Assembly: GCA_947561585.1 (NCBI GenBank)
Contig: CANNZV010002348.1
Location: forward strand, 1-64,000
DNA length: 64,000 nucleotides
DNA from: Caprella mutica
Taxonomy: Eukaryota; Arthropoda; Malacostraca; Amphipoda; Caprellidae
Direction: 5' to 3'
The position numbers and the translations under genes are program-made. Every line of letters starts with the position of its first letter. Position 1 is the stretch's first letter. Positions 22,724-32,611 of the stretch are shown here, piece after piece. The notes under the pieces are model-generated. The model had not been told where the DNA came from, made no database searches, and saw only the letters and a program-made list of their open reading frames with translations.

Positions 22724-23164
22724 ACAACAGCTATGGAATCAACACAAGTCATTCCTTGCACTAGGACCTACATGGGTGATGTACAGAAAAGCACAAAGTA
22801 GTTCATTCCGCATTTTAGTAAAAAATGTCATGTTAATTTACGCCCGGCAGTTCCCCTTAGGCCATTTTCCTTTCATGCCCTCCCACTCCCAGTAGGGATT
22901 TACCTTCCCTTGTAAATAATGTACATATAAATTCAACATATATTTAGTTATGTGCCTGTGTTTTGGTGATTGTGTGTTTTGGTGATTGTGTGTTTTGATG
23001 TTTGCTATTATGTTACCATGAAAAATTCTTAAATTGAAATATTTATTGTGAATTGAGCACTGAAATAAAATATATTACAAATACTCTAATGAAAAAGGGA
23101 CATATGGTACTAACCGGAACCCTTCAAATTAAAAAAAAAAAAAAAAAAATTACTTAAGAAGTTA

Positions 23165-24301
23165 AGGGAATTGACCCTGTTGTGATCTCACAATATCTCA
23201 AAATTGTGTTTTATTTTATTTTTATCTCATAATACGCGTACATTCGTCAGCTTAAATTAGGTAAAAACATTAAATAAATCTGATAAAAATTAAAAATTAC
23301 GCTTCTGGCAGCAGTTTCAGTGCGACGCACGCACGAATAAATAACATTTCAGTGCAGTGAGCCAGTGACTAGCACACGCCCACATTATGGGACCAGTCTG
23401 CAGAATGTGTCTCTTCTCCTCCTGCAGAGATTTTAATTTGAGAGACAGTTCTCTCTCTGACTCTCAGTAGCAGATTCAGAATCTCCCGCAGCTAAATTAA
23501 TGGTAACATAGGAATTAATTCAAAATCTCCCGCAGCTAAATTAATGGTAACATAGGAATTAATTCAAAATCTCCCGCAGCTAAATTAATGGTAACATAGG
23601 AATTAATTCAAAATCTCCCGCAGCTAAATTAATGGTAACATACTGGCCTATGGGATAATGTTTGTGTAACAACTCCACCCCTCCCCCCACACCCCATCAG
23701 CAATAGTAAGTCAGTAATATAGGTTTAGTAATTAGAAACGGTTCTTAGAACCACTTGAATTCTTTTTTTTTTTTTTGGCCCTAAAAAAACTCATCTGACC
23801 TTTGTCAGCCCCTCCGTCCTCCTGAAAAGGACATTTTTTGGAATTAGATTCCATACTCCTCCGTCACACGGTCACTTATAAACGTAGACAATTGATTTAG
23901 GGCTCATTTGAAAGAGGAAGCATAGGCGCATGCCATGACAAAAAGAAAATTTGATAATTCAAATTAAAAAAAAAAGTTATATGGACTTTTTTGTGAAAAA
24001 TGTAAAAAAAATGACAAACATTGTTTTTATTATACCTAACTTATTATAACTAATTGTTAACGTCTGTAGCAGGTCTTCTTTCAAATGAGCTTAACTTCAC
24101 CTGTCTACATGAAAAAGTGAAGGAGGAGTATGAATTTCTAAAATACCGTTTTCTGTGACGTCACTCTTTTTCTAAAAACAGAACAACAAAAACAGTGGAA
24201 ACAAATTGTTTTTCTTTTTCAATTTCGTATATGCATACAAAATTTTATTTCGATAACTTCAATAATAAAGTTTTTTTCTTACAACAGGGTCGATCCCCTA
24301 A
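23165..24301. mobile_element. 1.1-kb TIR element with long internal inverted repeat
   Basis: The ends AGGGAATTGACCCTGTTGT and ACAACAGGGTCGATCCCCT are inverted. Inside, about 23830-23920 pairs with about 24075-24170 (GCTCATTTGAAAGA against TCTTTCAAATGAGC, and CATACTCCTCC against GGAGGAGTATG). It also carries a 44-bp tandem array and a fragment of the CCAGTCTGCAG family at 23393. No protein is encoded. Confidence 0.7.
23477..23645. repeat. Tandem array, 44-bp unit, about four copies
   Basis: The unit contains CAAAATCTCCCGCAGCTAAA and TTAATGGTAACATAGGAATT. The second half is also present in the small hAT-like elements at 28074-28317 and 29074-29309, so this array probably grew from such an element. 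Confidence 0.85.
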
Positions 24302-24309
24302 AGAAGGGA

Positions 24310-24705
24310 AGACCTGAGACTCTCTGAGAAAGTCTCTCACTAGCGAGCATAAGCAGCACACTGTACAAACTGTACAAGTGTGGTCTCCTAAAATGCGAGG
24401 GGAGCCCAGTAAGTGAGGCATTTAGGCTATAGCCTATAGAGAGCATTTCTGTCCATTGAGGGTGATGGGTATGTTAGCATATTGCGTCGTACTGGGTATC
24501 ACTGTTCACAATCCCTCAAACTTGTAAATATTTCGGTAAAGAGAAAAGTTAGAAACGATCTTTTTCTCACAATGTAAGTCATAGGTATGAGGATGATGAA
24601 AAACAAGTGAGAGCTAGGTGCGTTTCGTATTAATAAAATTATTAATGATAAAGTGTGACTGTATGGACAACTCCAAATGTCTTACCCGGGGCATTGCTGC
24701 CCCCC
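24310..24705. other. Non-coding, nothing recognised
   Basis: Unassigned sequence before the pogo-like element. The word GGGGCATTGCTGCCCCCC at 24690 resembles the element's end motif and may be a remnant. Confidence 0.35.
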
Positions 24706-24709
24706 ATGT

Positions 24710-27700
24710 GGGGTATCATTGCCAAGGGGGTGATGATACCCCATTTTGGAAATTGCCCACCGGGCACTGATACCCCTACTTCTAATTTTTTTATTATCCT
24801 TTGTTTTACTAACCTTCGATCACTTAATTAAGGATAATGACAAGCTAATTAATGAAAAATTGTTTGATAAACAAAAACATATCCTTACTTTCATTAATAT
24901 ACTAAGTAAAATTATAATTAAATTTAAACTAATGTTTTTAGTAACATAAACAGAAACAGCCAGTCTTTTACGAGCTTGATGTAAAAGTACTTGAAATAAA
25001 AACATAACGATAAAGTAATTAGAACTAAAAAGTATCTGAAGTAAAATAAGAATCCTTTGGCTATTTAATCACAGTCCGTTGTAAACTTAAAATTAATAAA
25101 GTAGCTATCCGCTAAAGGTAATAAACTAGAGAAAAATATCCTTATAATATCCATTATTAATTGCAAGGTATGAATAACTTCTTTCTTAATTAGTAGAATA
25201 AAAGTTATATCATCTTTGATTTCATGAGCTGGGAGTCGATGACATACTTAATGTACATTTCTCGGGCCTTTACCAAACCATCAACATAGATCCCACGATC
25301 ATAGTTGACCACCAAAGGTCCCATTATAACTTGTTCTGCCTGTATAAATTCTTTTGGTGGCTTTGACTTCCAAACAAATTGGTTATTAGCTTTTTGGTCC
25401 ATGAATTCAGCTAGGACTAAACTTTTTTCACTGTCAAAGCTCTTGATTTTGCCAATGTACAATTTAGTTTTCGATTGGTCATAATACCCTATTACATACA
25501 ACTTTTCTACCTGCACCTTCTTCTGTATGTTAGGTAAGTTGCGATTCACAAAGTTAACATTAACAGTGTTTGATATTTCTGTATCTTCACTGAAGGTTTC
25601 AGAATCTTCTGAGTCATCATATTGAATCTCATTGTCATCACTATCGCTGCTTGGAGAAGCGTCACGACACTCTTTTGGACAAGATTTAGAAGTTGATGCT
25701 TTTGCGATCTTTGATTTACCAAGTGATGATTTCTTGGATTTTTCTTTGTCGGCTGCAGCTTTGAGAAAATAATCATTAGTTAACAATTCTGCATTCCGCA
25801 TTGGGACCCTTCTATTTACATTTGATTTTGGTGTGCTTGTTGAAGCCCCAGGATTTTTGAAGAATGATTGAATGATTCCATTACGTTGCTTGAAGAGCTA
25901 TCATTCAACACTGACTCATTATTTTCATTTCTGTTTTCTGAATTATTCGTCTCGGAACAATAGATGCGTCTAACCACAGAACATTGAGGACTCTGTTCAA
26001 TAGGGGTTCCAGAGCCCTCTGTGTTCAGAAGAGTTTCATTTGTTGAAACTTCCCTCCTTGTTTCTTTGGGAATGCTTGTTAGCTCCAGATCAAGGGGATT
26101 CTCCGTGTTTGAATCATGAGGTTGAAGTGCCAAACTCACAGGAGCAGAAGTAGCTTTTATTGGAGTTCTGACACGAGGATTTGATACAATCTGTAAAAAG
26201 AGGATTAGCTACATTATAAGATCTAATCAAATATGAAAACTCTAACAGCGAAAATTCTAAAGATAAAACTAATAACTATATTTGTAACCATATTCATACT
26301 GCCAATCTGCCACTAACTTGCTGTTCCCGGCTTTTTTTCTCTGTTATACATTTCTAGGAGATGAGGGACAAATTCAGATATAGGATATTTATTCCTATTG
26401 AAAGGAACAATTCCACATTTCTCAAATGCTCCTTTGGTGAGCTCTTCGGTGAAGCATTGTGACCAAACTTCCGATACCAGTCCGAGGAAGTCTGATTTTG
26501 AAACCCTTCTTGCTCTATTTTGAGCTGTCCACTTCGCCAAGTTTTTATCCCACTTATGCTTCAACGATTTGAAGCAGCAAACGTCTAATGGTTGAAGTTT
26601 GTCTGTAGTGTGAGGTGGCAGCTTCAAAATGTCGATGCCTTCATCCATGGCCTGTAAATAAATATAATGATCGAGAGAAACTAATTATACAGAGATAACA
26701 TAACCTAGTGAACAATAATTAGTATATAATTTCACATAGCTACCAGTTTAAGAGTCTCATATTTTAGATGTGATGAATGACCATCACATATTAATATTAT
26801 GGGTCTTGCGGTGACAGTCTGAATGAAAAATTTAAACCATTCATTAAATATATCCCCAGTCATCCATCCATTCTTTGAGACGGTCACTCTACCCTTGAAG
26901 CTTTCATTTTGCCATGAGCTCATGGCATGAACTCCCTTAAAAACTACTAATGGTTCCAGCACGTCTCCTGCAGCGCTTATGGCAGCTTCAATGGTGAAAG
27001 CCTCCCGGCCACTGGTAGCAGTCACCCTACTTGCTTTTTCACCTCTGGGAGCAACAATCTATAGGAAAATAGTGTGATATAATGATAATTGTGGATAAAG
27101 GAAAGTATTACAATTGTTACTAGCATTATTTACCTTTTCCCTCTGTGCATCAATATAGAGATTTGTCTCATCGACGTTCCATATGCATTCCGGATTGGAG
27201 ATGTTCAAGTCTCCAATTCTCTTCTCCAATATATCGTAAAAATTATATATTATTTCTGGGTCTGATGCTGCTACCTTGCGGGTTTTTTCAAGAGTAGAGG
27301 GCAGTTTATTGGAAAAATTCCATCTTCTCATAAAAGATGTCATCCAATCCTGCCCTGGTCGATTGTCCTGACGAGAAATGATTGATAAGTAAATTGAACT
27401 CAGCTATTTCTTGTAGACAAGACGCAAATGAAATGTAAATTACTCACCTTGAATGAGCAGTATTTTCGGAGATGTGCTCCTAGTTTTGTGTCGCTTTCTT
27501 TGTGCAATTCCACAAAGTCCCTAACTAAATCTCTAATATCGCTCCTAGTTAACCTGAATCCCCATTTAGCTCGGAGACGAATGGTGGTTGCCAACATTTC
27601 TTCTTCTCTTGGTGGCAGGGTTAATAGAAAAAATGACCGTACAATGATACCCCATCCCTTTCATTTTTCAAGTGGTATCATTGCCCAGTATGATGGCGGG

Positions 27701-28055
27701 AAAACTATTACATTACAAATTATGAAAATAACACATAATCTACCTTATATTCTCACCAATAAAACCTATATAATAGATTTTAAGAACAATGTTTAGTTAA
27801 CTTATTATTTTAGAGTTTGCGCGATCAAGTTTTTGATATCGCACACTTTTTTCGTTGCATACTGAGAGAGCTTGAAACACACACAACCTACTTATACGCA
27901 CATCAGAGAGACACTAACAACATTCCGTATATTAGGCTAGAAAACCACAAGCAATCTGATGATGCAATCAGATTTCCGATTGAAGCATTGGTTTTCTATA
28001 TAAAGTAGGGTGTTCAGTGATGCCCCAGTTAAGCCCCCTGGGTTATGATACCCCG
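24710..28055. mobile_element. Pogo/Tigger-like DNA transposon, about 3.3 kb
   Basis: The left end GGGGTATCATTGCCAAGGGG and the right end (reverse strand) GGGGTATCATAACCCAGGGG are imperfect inverted repeats. Related words recur near both ends (GATGATACCCC at 24733, CACTGATACCCC at 24765, GATACCCCATCC and GGTATCATTGCCC at 27647-27690, CAGTGATGCCCC at 28015). The right border is followed by TA. The left is TG, which may be a mutated TA. The only gene inside is the transposase on the minus strand. Confidence 0.7.
25205..27597 (-). pseudogene. Pogo/Tigger-like DDE transposase, at least five exons, one frameshift
   Basis: Exons on the minus strand: 27597-27448 (possibly starting upstream), 27367-27134, 27058-26744, 26651-26322 and 26190-25205. 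Phases agree. Donors are AAG|GTGAGT, AAG|GTAAAT and CTG|GTAGCT. The fourth appears to be a GC-AG intron (ACA|GCAAGT). The protein opens with a CENP-B/Tc5-type helix-turn-helix region (WGFRLTRSDIRDLVRDFVE...DWMTSFMRRW), then the DDE domain: IWNVDETNLYID (first Asp), ILICDGHSSHL (second Asp), PPHTTDKLQPLDVCCFKSLK (third). The C-terminal exon is acidic (SDSDDNEIQYDDSEDSE). One base is missing or extra in the A run near 25863. Reading across it gives SSKNPGASTSTPKSNVNRR and joins the two halves. An N-terminal Psq-type domain expected in this family was not found upstream. It acts in the nucleus on the element's ends. Apart from the frameshift it looks well preserved. Confidence 0.8.
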
Positions 28056-28073
28056 TACGACGCTAAATGATGA

Positions 28074-28317
28074 CCAGTCGGTATTTGGTGCACAAAATTC
28101 CACTGACTTTTTCAAAAAGCTGAAGAAAATTCACCATAAATTTTCAGTAATTTGGCTGATCCACAAAAATTTTGCTCATTTTCCACAGAAAATTAATGGT
28201 AACATAGGAATAAACAGCTAAAAATCGACCGACTTTGCCAAATTGCCAGAATATTATTTTCAAAGGGAAAAAATTCCACAGATATGTCGGTGGAATTTAC
28301 CACGAAATACAGTCGGG
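28074..28317. mobile_element. Small hAT-like element with 8-bp target duplication
   Basis: It is flanked by AATGATGA on both sides (28066-28073 and 28318-28325). It starts CCAGTCGGTATTTGG and ends GAAATACAGTCGGG as imperfect inverted repeats, extended by AAAATTCCAC/GTGGAATTT. A related copy lies at 29074-29309. The 8-bp duplication is typical of hAT transposons. It landed about 18 bp from the end of the pogo-like element. Confidence 0.8.
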
Positions 28318-28319
28318 AA

Positions 28320-28860
28320 TGATGACATACTCTTTCAGACTCTCTGCAAACTCACACTACACTCAATGACTATTCTCAGTGAAAAGCTACATTGTTCATA
28401 AAATTTAATAAGAAAATTTCTATAGGAAATTGATTTTCTGAGAATCAAAGGACATCTGAAAGAGCCAGATTAGCTGTTATCATTTTGGAGGGTTAATAAT
28501 TCAGGAGCTCAAAAGCAAAACCATGATGAACTTATCTGTAGCTGAGAGCTGACCTAAAGGAGGGATTTTTTTCTGGCAGTGTCAGTTGATTCCGCTGAAG
28601 TAATAATCTATCCTGAGTCTTGACATGTGTCTTTTCCTTTCTAAAACCAAAAAGTAAACTAGTGATACTGAGTAAGGTCTAAATCGTTTTCTATGTTTCT
28701 GATCTCATCCTGTTACCGTGATGATCTTTGCTATTTTTAATTTAGTTCAATTATTGTATTGAAACAATGATATTCACTTGGTCTCATAGCAAACATTGAT
28801 TAATATGTGATGAATATAACAAATTTACTTGAAATAGGAACACTAATCTGACCTTCAGTT
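28320..28860. other. Non-coding, nothing recognised
   Basis: AT-rich spacer between small elements. No gene or repeat is supported. Confidence 0.4.
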
Positions 28861-28865
28861 ACCAT

Positions 28866-29051
28866 CCAGTCTGCACTGTGCAGAAACTGGTAAAGTGTTC
28901 GTAGAGATCTCTTATTCTGTTCGTAGCAAAATTGATGTAAATATAGAGATTAATTCAGAAGTGTTTGTAGCAAAATTGATGTAAATATAGGAATTAATTC
29001 AAAATTGTTCGGAGAGAATATCCCAAATATCTCACATATTCTGCAGACTGG
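28866..29051. mobile_element. Small element of the CCAGTCTGCAG family (186 bp)
   Basis: It starts CCAGTCTGCACTGTGCAGAA and ends ATTCTGCAGACTGG. It matches, in reverse, the element at 33008-33142. This copy has an internal duplication of about 48 bp around GTTTGTAGCAAAATTGATGT. No clean target duplication is visible. Confidence 0.75.
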
Positions 29052-29073
29052 GAACTTACCATTTTAGTGACTA

Positions 29074-29309
29074 CCAGTCTGTATTTGGTGCACAAAATTC
29101 CACTGACTTTTTGAAAAAGCTGAGAAAATCCACCATAAATTTCCAGTAATTTGGCTGATCCACCAACATTTTGCCCATTTTTCCACCAAAAATTAATGGT
29201 AACATAGGAATAAATAGCTAAATATCCACCGACTTTGTCAGAATATTATTTTCAACGAAAACAAATTCCACTTTCAAGTCGGTGGAATTTACCATGAAAT
29301 ACAATCTGG
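29074..29309. mobile_element. Small hAT-like element, second copy of 28074 family
   Basis: CCAGTCTGTATTTGGTGCAC at the left and GAAATACAATCTGG at the right are inverted. It is collinear with 28074-28317 (ATTTCCAGTAATTTGGCTGA, AATTAATGGTAACATAGGAA). No clear 8-bp duplication remains at the borders. Confidence 0.8.
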
Positions 29310-29333
29310 CTTGGTTAGTGAGGGTCTACAGTA

Positions 29334-29480
29334 GGGTAAGATCTTAATTATCGGTCAATTCAACATTTTCGGTCATATAAGAAAAAAGAATATATATAAT
29401 AATTATTTCACTAAGATTGGTGCAGTTTTTTCTTATATGACCGAAAATGTTGAACTGACCGATAATTAAGAACTTACCCT
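29334..29480. mobile_element. GGGTAAG palindromic small element, well preserved
   Basis: GGGTAAG...AATTATCGGTCAATTCAACA at the left pairs with TGTTGAACTGACCGATAATT...CTTACCC at the right, and TCATATAAGAAAAAA pairs with TTTTTTCTTATATGA. TA is present at both borders. The loop is about 50 bp. Confidence 0.85.
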
Positions 29481-29489
29481 ATATGTGAA

Positions 29490-30040
29490 AAAAATAATAA
29501 TATAAATACAACTGAGTTCTCCTATAATCAGCTTTGTGTCAAGATTAGTAAGTTGAAAAATAACATAGATATAAATATTTAATGTTATAATGATCTGGTT
29601 GTATTTTTCAGAAAGTTTGCTGTCTATCCTGAAATTCTCCAAAAGAAGCACTAATATTTTCTCATAATCATGACTCATAATAAATCCTTCTTCCTTCAGA
29701 AAAGAGGAAGAAAGAAATCCTGTGACAGGAGCCATATGGTATCAACCGGTGCTCCTACAAACTGGAAAAAAAAAATTGGCCGGACGGTAGTGACGGTAAG
29801 GTTGTTCACCGTTGTTGTTAATACTGACTCCCTAGCATCGTTAAGTAAAATTAAATTTTGATATTTCTATTGATGAAAGACGTGTTGTGGCTCCTGGATT
29901 GTGTGTGAACCTACTGTGTATGTGCTAATTAGGTTGTTCCTTGATCTTGTTGAACCTATGTATTATATGTAACTGCCCCTTTTTGACTGTGTTAGTATTT
30001 GCCTATTTGGTAGATAATATGGGAACACAGAGAGACAAGA
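29490..30040. other. Spacer, no gene supported
   Basis: The frames at 29466-29735 (minus) and 29670-29861 (plus) have no recognisable domain. The stretch may be 5' sequence of the retrotransposon relic that follows. Confidence 0.35.
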
Positions 30041-30045
30041 ATTGA

Positions 30046-30231
30046 GGTGTTGACCTTAGCAAAACTTATAAGTTCGAAGTAGGTGAAGCCACCTTTAAAT
30101 GTGGAGAATGTAATAAGAAAGTGAGTGACAGTGATGAGGCTATACAGTGTGATGAGTGTAAAGTGTGGCATCATTATAAATGCTGTAAGATATCAAAAGC
30201 TGTATATGAACGGTACAGGTTAATCCCCTGA
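30046..30231 (+). pseudogene. PHD-finger fragment, probably retrotransposon ORF1
   Basis: The plus strand reads FEVGEATFKCGECNKKVSDS, then DEAIQCDECKVWHHYKCCKI and SKAVYERYR. Spacing of KCGEC, QCDEC, WHHYKC fits the first part of a C4HC3 PHD-type zinc finger. The last CxxC pair is missing because the frame runs into the tandem array at 30228. PHD-like fingers of this kind occur in ORF1 of some insect non-LTR retrotransposons. Here the C-terminus of a matching ORF2 lies 0.5 kb downstream on the same strand, which supports that reading. A host PHD gene is less likely but not excluded. Confidence 0.6.
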
Positions 30232-30660
30232 CCAACATAAAGTATTGAGTCATACTGAAGGGTATAATCCACTGACCACTGACCAAATAAATGTATTGAG
30301 TCATACTGAAGGGTATAATCTACTGACTGCTGACCAATTTAAAGTACTGAGTCAGTGAGTCATATTATATAATAATGTCTATTGACGCGGGAAGAAGATA
30401 AAAGAGCCCTGACCATTGACCAGGGGTATAATTCCCTGACCACTGACCAGGGGTATAATTCCCTGACCACTGACCAGGGGTATAATTCCCTGACCACTGA
30501 CCAGGGGTATAATTCCCTGACCACTGACCAGGGGTATAATTCCCTGACCACTGACCAGGGGTATAATTCCCTGACCTCTGACCAGGGGTATAACTCCCTG
30601 ACCATTGACCAGGGGTATAATTCCCTGACCACTGACCGGGGTATAACTCTCTGACCACTG
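30228..30660. repeat. Tandem array, 27-bp unit inside a retrotransposon relic
   Basis: Three longer diverged units with GTATTGAGTCATACTGAAGG (30240-30350) are followed by about ten copies of a unit containing GACCAGGGGTATAATTCCCT (30409-30660). Unit length is a multiple of three, so open frames appear on both strands. None is a gene. Confidence 0.9.
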
Positions 30661-30694
30661 ACCAAAATTAAATTGGAAGATTCTTGGGGGACCA

Positions 30695-31328
30695 GGTTAT
30701 GCCCCACTGGTCGCAATGAGAGGTGACATGGGAGTGAAGACTATCATGGCTAAAGATATTAAAAGTAAGCTGAAGTATGTGCAACATATATATAGTAGTG
30801 CAAATGAAAATCTTGGAAACTACTGTTGATAAGAGATATCCATATGGTAGGAAGTTATTGACTTTTTTTTGATGTTGTTGGACTGGATCAGTTGAGTGAG
30901 TTGAGGAAGTAAGTGAGTCAGTTCTGAGTAAGGAAATTGATGGGTGGATACATGAACAGTGGAAACGTGAACTAGAGAATAAGAGCACTCTAGCTATTTA
31001 TAAGGAATATAAGCAGAGTATCAAAGAAGAAAAGTTTTATGATAATACGTTTGGGTCTGTTCTTCTATTCAGAGCAAACTGTTTGAAGCTGAATTGGAGG
31101 AACAGGTTTCAGGGTGGGGAAGTTAGCTGCAGGCTATGTGGAGCAGAGGTAGAGACCTCAGAACACTTTATTCTGGTGTGCAATAGATTACGTGAAATAA
31201 GGCAAGGATTTGATACTGTGGGTATGAGTATTAAAGATATTTTGGGATTTGAGAGTGGAATTGATGTTGAAAAGATGAAGAGATACTTGAAGAAAATTTG
31301 GATGAGGAGAGGAGAAATAATGGGGTAA
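30695..31328 (+). pseudogene. Non-LTR retrotransposon ORF2 C-terminal remnant
   Basis: The frame from about 30700 reads PLVAMRGDMGVKTIMAKDIK and KLKYVQHIYSSANENLGNY, then stops. After a frame change it reads EIDGWIHEQWKRELENK, FGSVLLFRANCLKLNWRNRF, and CRLCGAEVETSEHFILVCN, ending with a stop at 31326. The CxxC...HxxxxC knuckle after a basic helical segment is the usual C-terminus of a non-LTR reverse-transcriptase protein. The endonuclease and reverse transcriptase domains that should precede it are gone. In their place is the 27-bp array. Confidence 0.7.
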
Positions 31329-31377
31329 TGGATATATGGGGTATGTTTTTAAAGAATGGTTTTATTTACTGAACAGG

Positions 31378-31860
31378 TGATCTCCTAGCTATAGCAGGAC
31401 CTCCTTGATTAATTTCAAGAAGTGATCTATGCATTCTAGGAGAGACGAGTGCAGTGTAGTCTTTTCTTCTTATCTTTTCTATTCGGAAAAGAGAATGCAA
31501 GAAGCACTCTATACCGGCTGATGAAACTATTTTTTAAATTTTTCTTTTAATTGAATTTGAATTTTTAGCTTGTCCTATGTTCCCCTATACTCATCAGGTA
31601 GCCATTGTGCCTGTGTTAGTGGATCTCCTAGCTATAGCAGGACTTCCTTGATTAAATTCAAGGAGTGATCTTGTTTGAAGGGAGAGAGAATGCTATGTAG
31701 AGTGTTTTCTTCCTCTCTTTTCTATTCAGAAAAGAGAGTGCTATACCGGCTGATGAAATTAATCAAATTATTTTCTGCATTTTCTTTCAACTAATTTTTT
31801 TTATTTTTTTTAGCTTGTCCCTATAAGGTCACTCATCAGGTAGCTATTGTGTCTGTGTTG
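31378..31860. repeat. Direct duplication of about 240 bp, probable retrotransposon 3' UTR
   Basis: Two copies (31378-31612 and 31621-31860) share GATCTCCTAGCTATAGCAGG, CTATACCGGCTGATGAAA and ACTCATCAGGTAGCYATTGT. They directly follow the ORF2 stop, as duplicated 3' UTR units often do. The sequence that follows to 32100 is T-rich and unassigned. Confidence 0.8.
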
Positions 31861-32340
31861 GTGGTGATTGTTGTGTGCAGTCTTGTATAGCTATGCTCAT
31901 GTGAGGAGTGCTCTGGGAGTCATAGCACTTTTTCTATCAAGAGAAGGAAATGATTTTTCTTATTTCAAATTTGTATCAATTATTTTAATAGTAAATTGTT
32001 TTTAAATGGTAGGTACTGCTGGTGGAACAATGACCTTTCCATCTGAGCTCTGACCTGATCTTTGCTTGGACGCCGTTATTGCAACTAAGATAAATATATA
32101 TAATATAAATATATTGTGCCTTAGAATCTCTATGGGAGTGCTAATATACATAGCTTTACTCCCGACAATAAGTCATACAAGTCATTTAAATTTGTCTTCA
32201 TGAGAGAGACTTGAAGGGGCAGCTGATGATACCAACACATGTGATAGGGCATGATTAGGTAGATGTTACTAACTGGGAATTTCTAACCACTAAACTGCAA
32301 TTAGGTAATTATATGATGCTAATGTTTATTTTGTAATTTC

Positions 32341-32452
32341 AGGAGTGACGGAAGCACACCAAGTGACATCCATAGACTCCTTGGTCTGCAGAAGCAAACA
32401 AAACAACGTGAAGAAGAAGCTGATGCTACCTGGTGAGCAATCTACTGAATCT
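32341..32452 (+). other. Candidate spliced exon of unknown gene
   Basis: A strong acceptor (TTTTGTAATTTCAG) precedes 32341, and CTG|GTAAGT follows 32452. In one frame the exon is open throughout (VTEAHQVTSIDSLVCRSKQN, then KKKLMLPGEQSTESG). With an earlier donor (CTG|GTGAGC) another frame reads SDGSTPSDIHRLLGLQKQTK. It may belong to a host gene or to 5' sequence of the retrotransposon at 33930. Confidence 0.3.
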
Positions 32453-32611
32453 GGTAAGTATTATTATTATATTACTATAAGTATATAAATAATATAATCA
32501 CTAGGTACATCAAATATTGATCGTAATAATTTATTTCCTATTTACCTAATAGGTAAAGAATAGGAAGACTAGGCAAATGAAAGCCAACTTAGCCAAGAAA
32601 ACGGGTCCATA

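Noticed and set aside
27428..28008. Plus-strand frames of 122 and 63 codons over the 5' part of the pogo-like element
   Set aside because: They are antisense to a clear transposase exon or have no domain.
30360..30716. Repeat-rich frames on both strands
   Set aside because: By-products of the 27-bp array.
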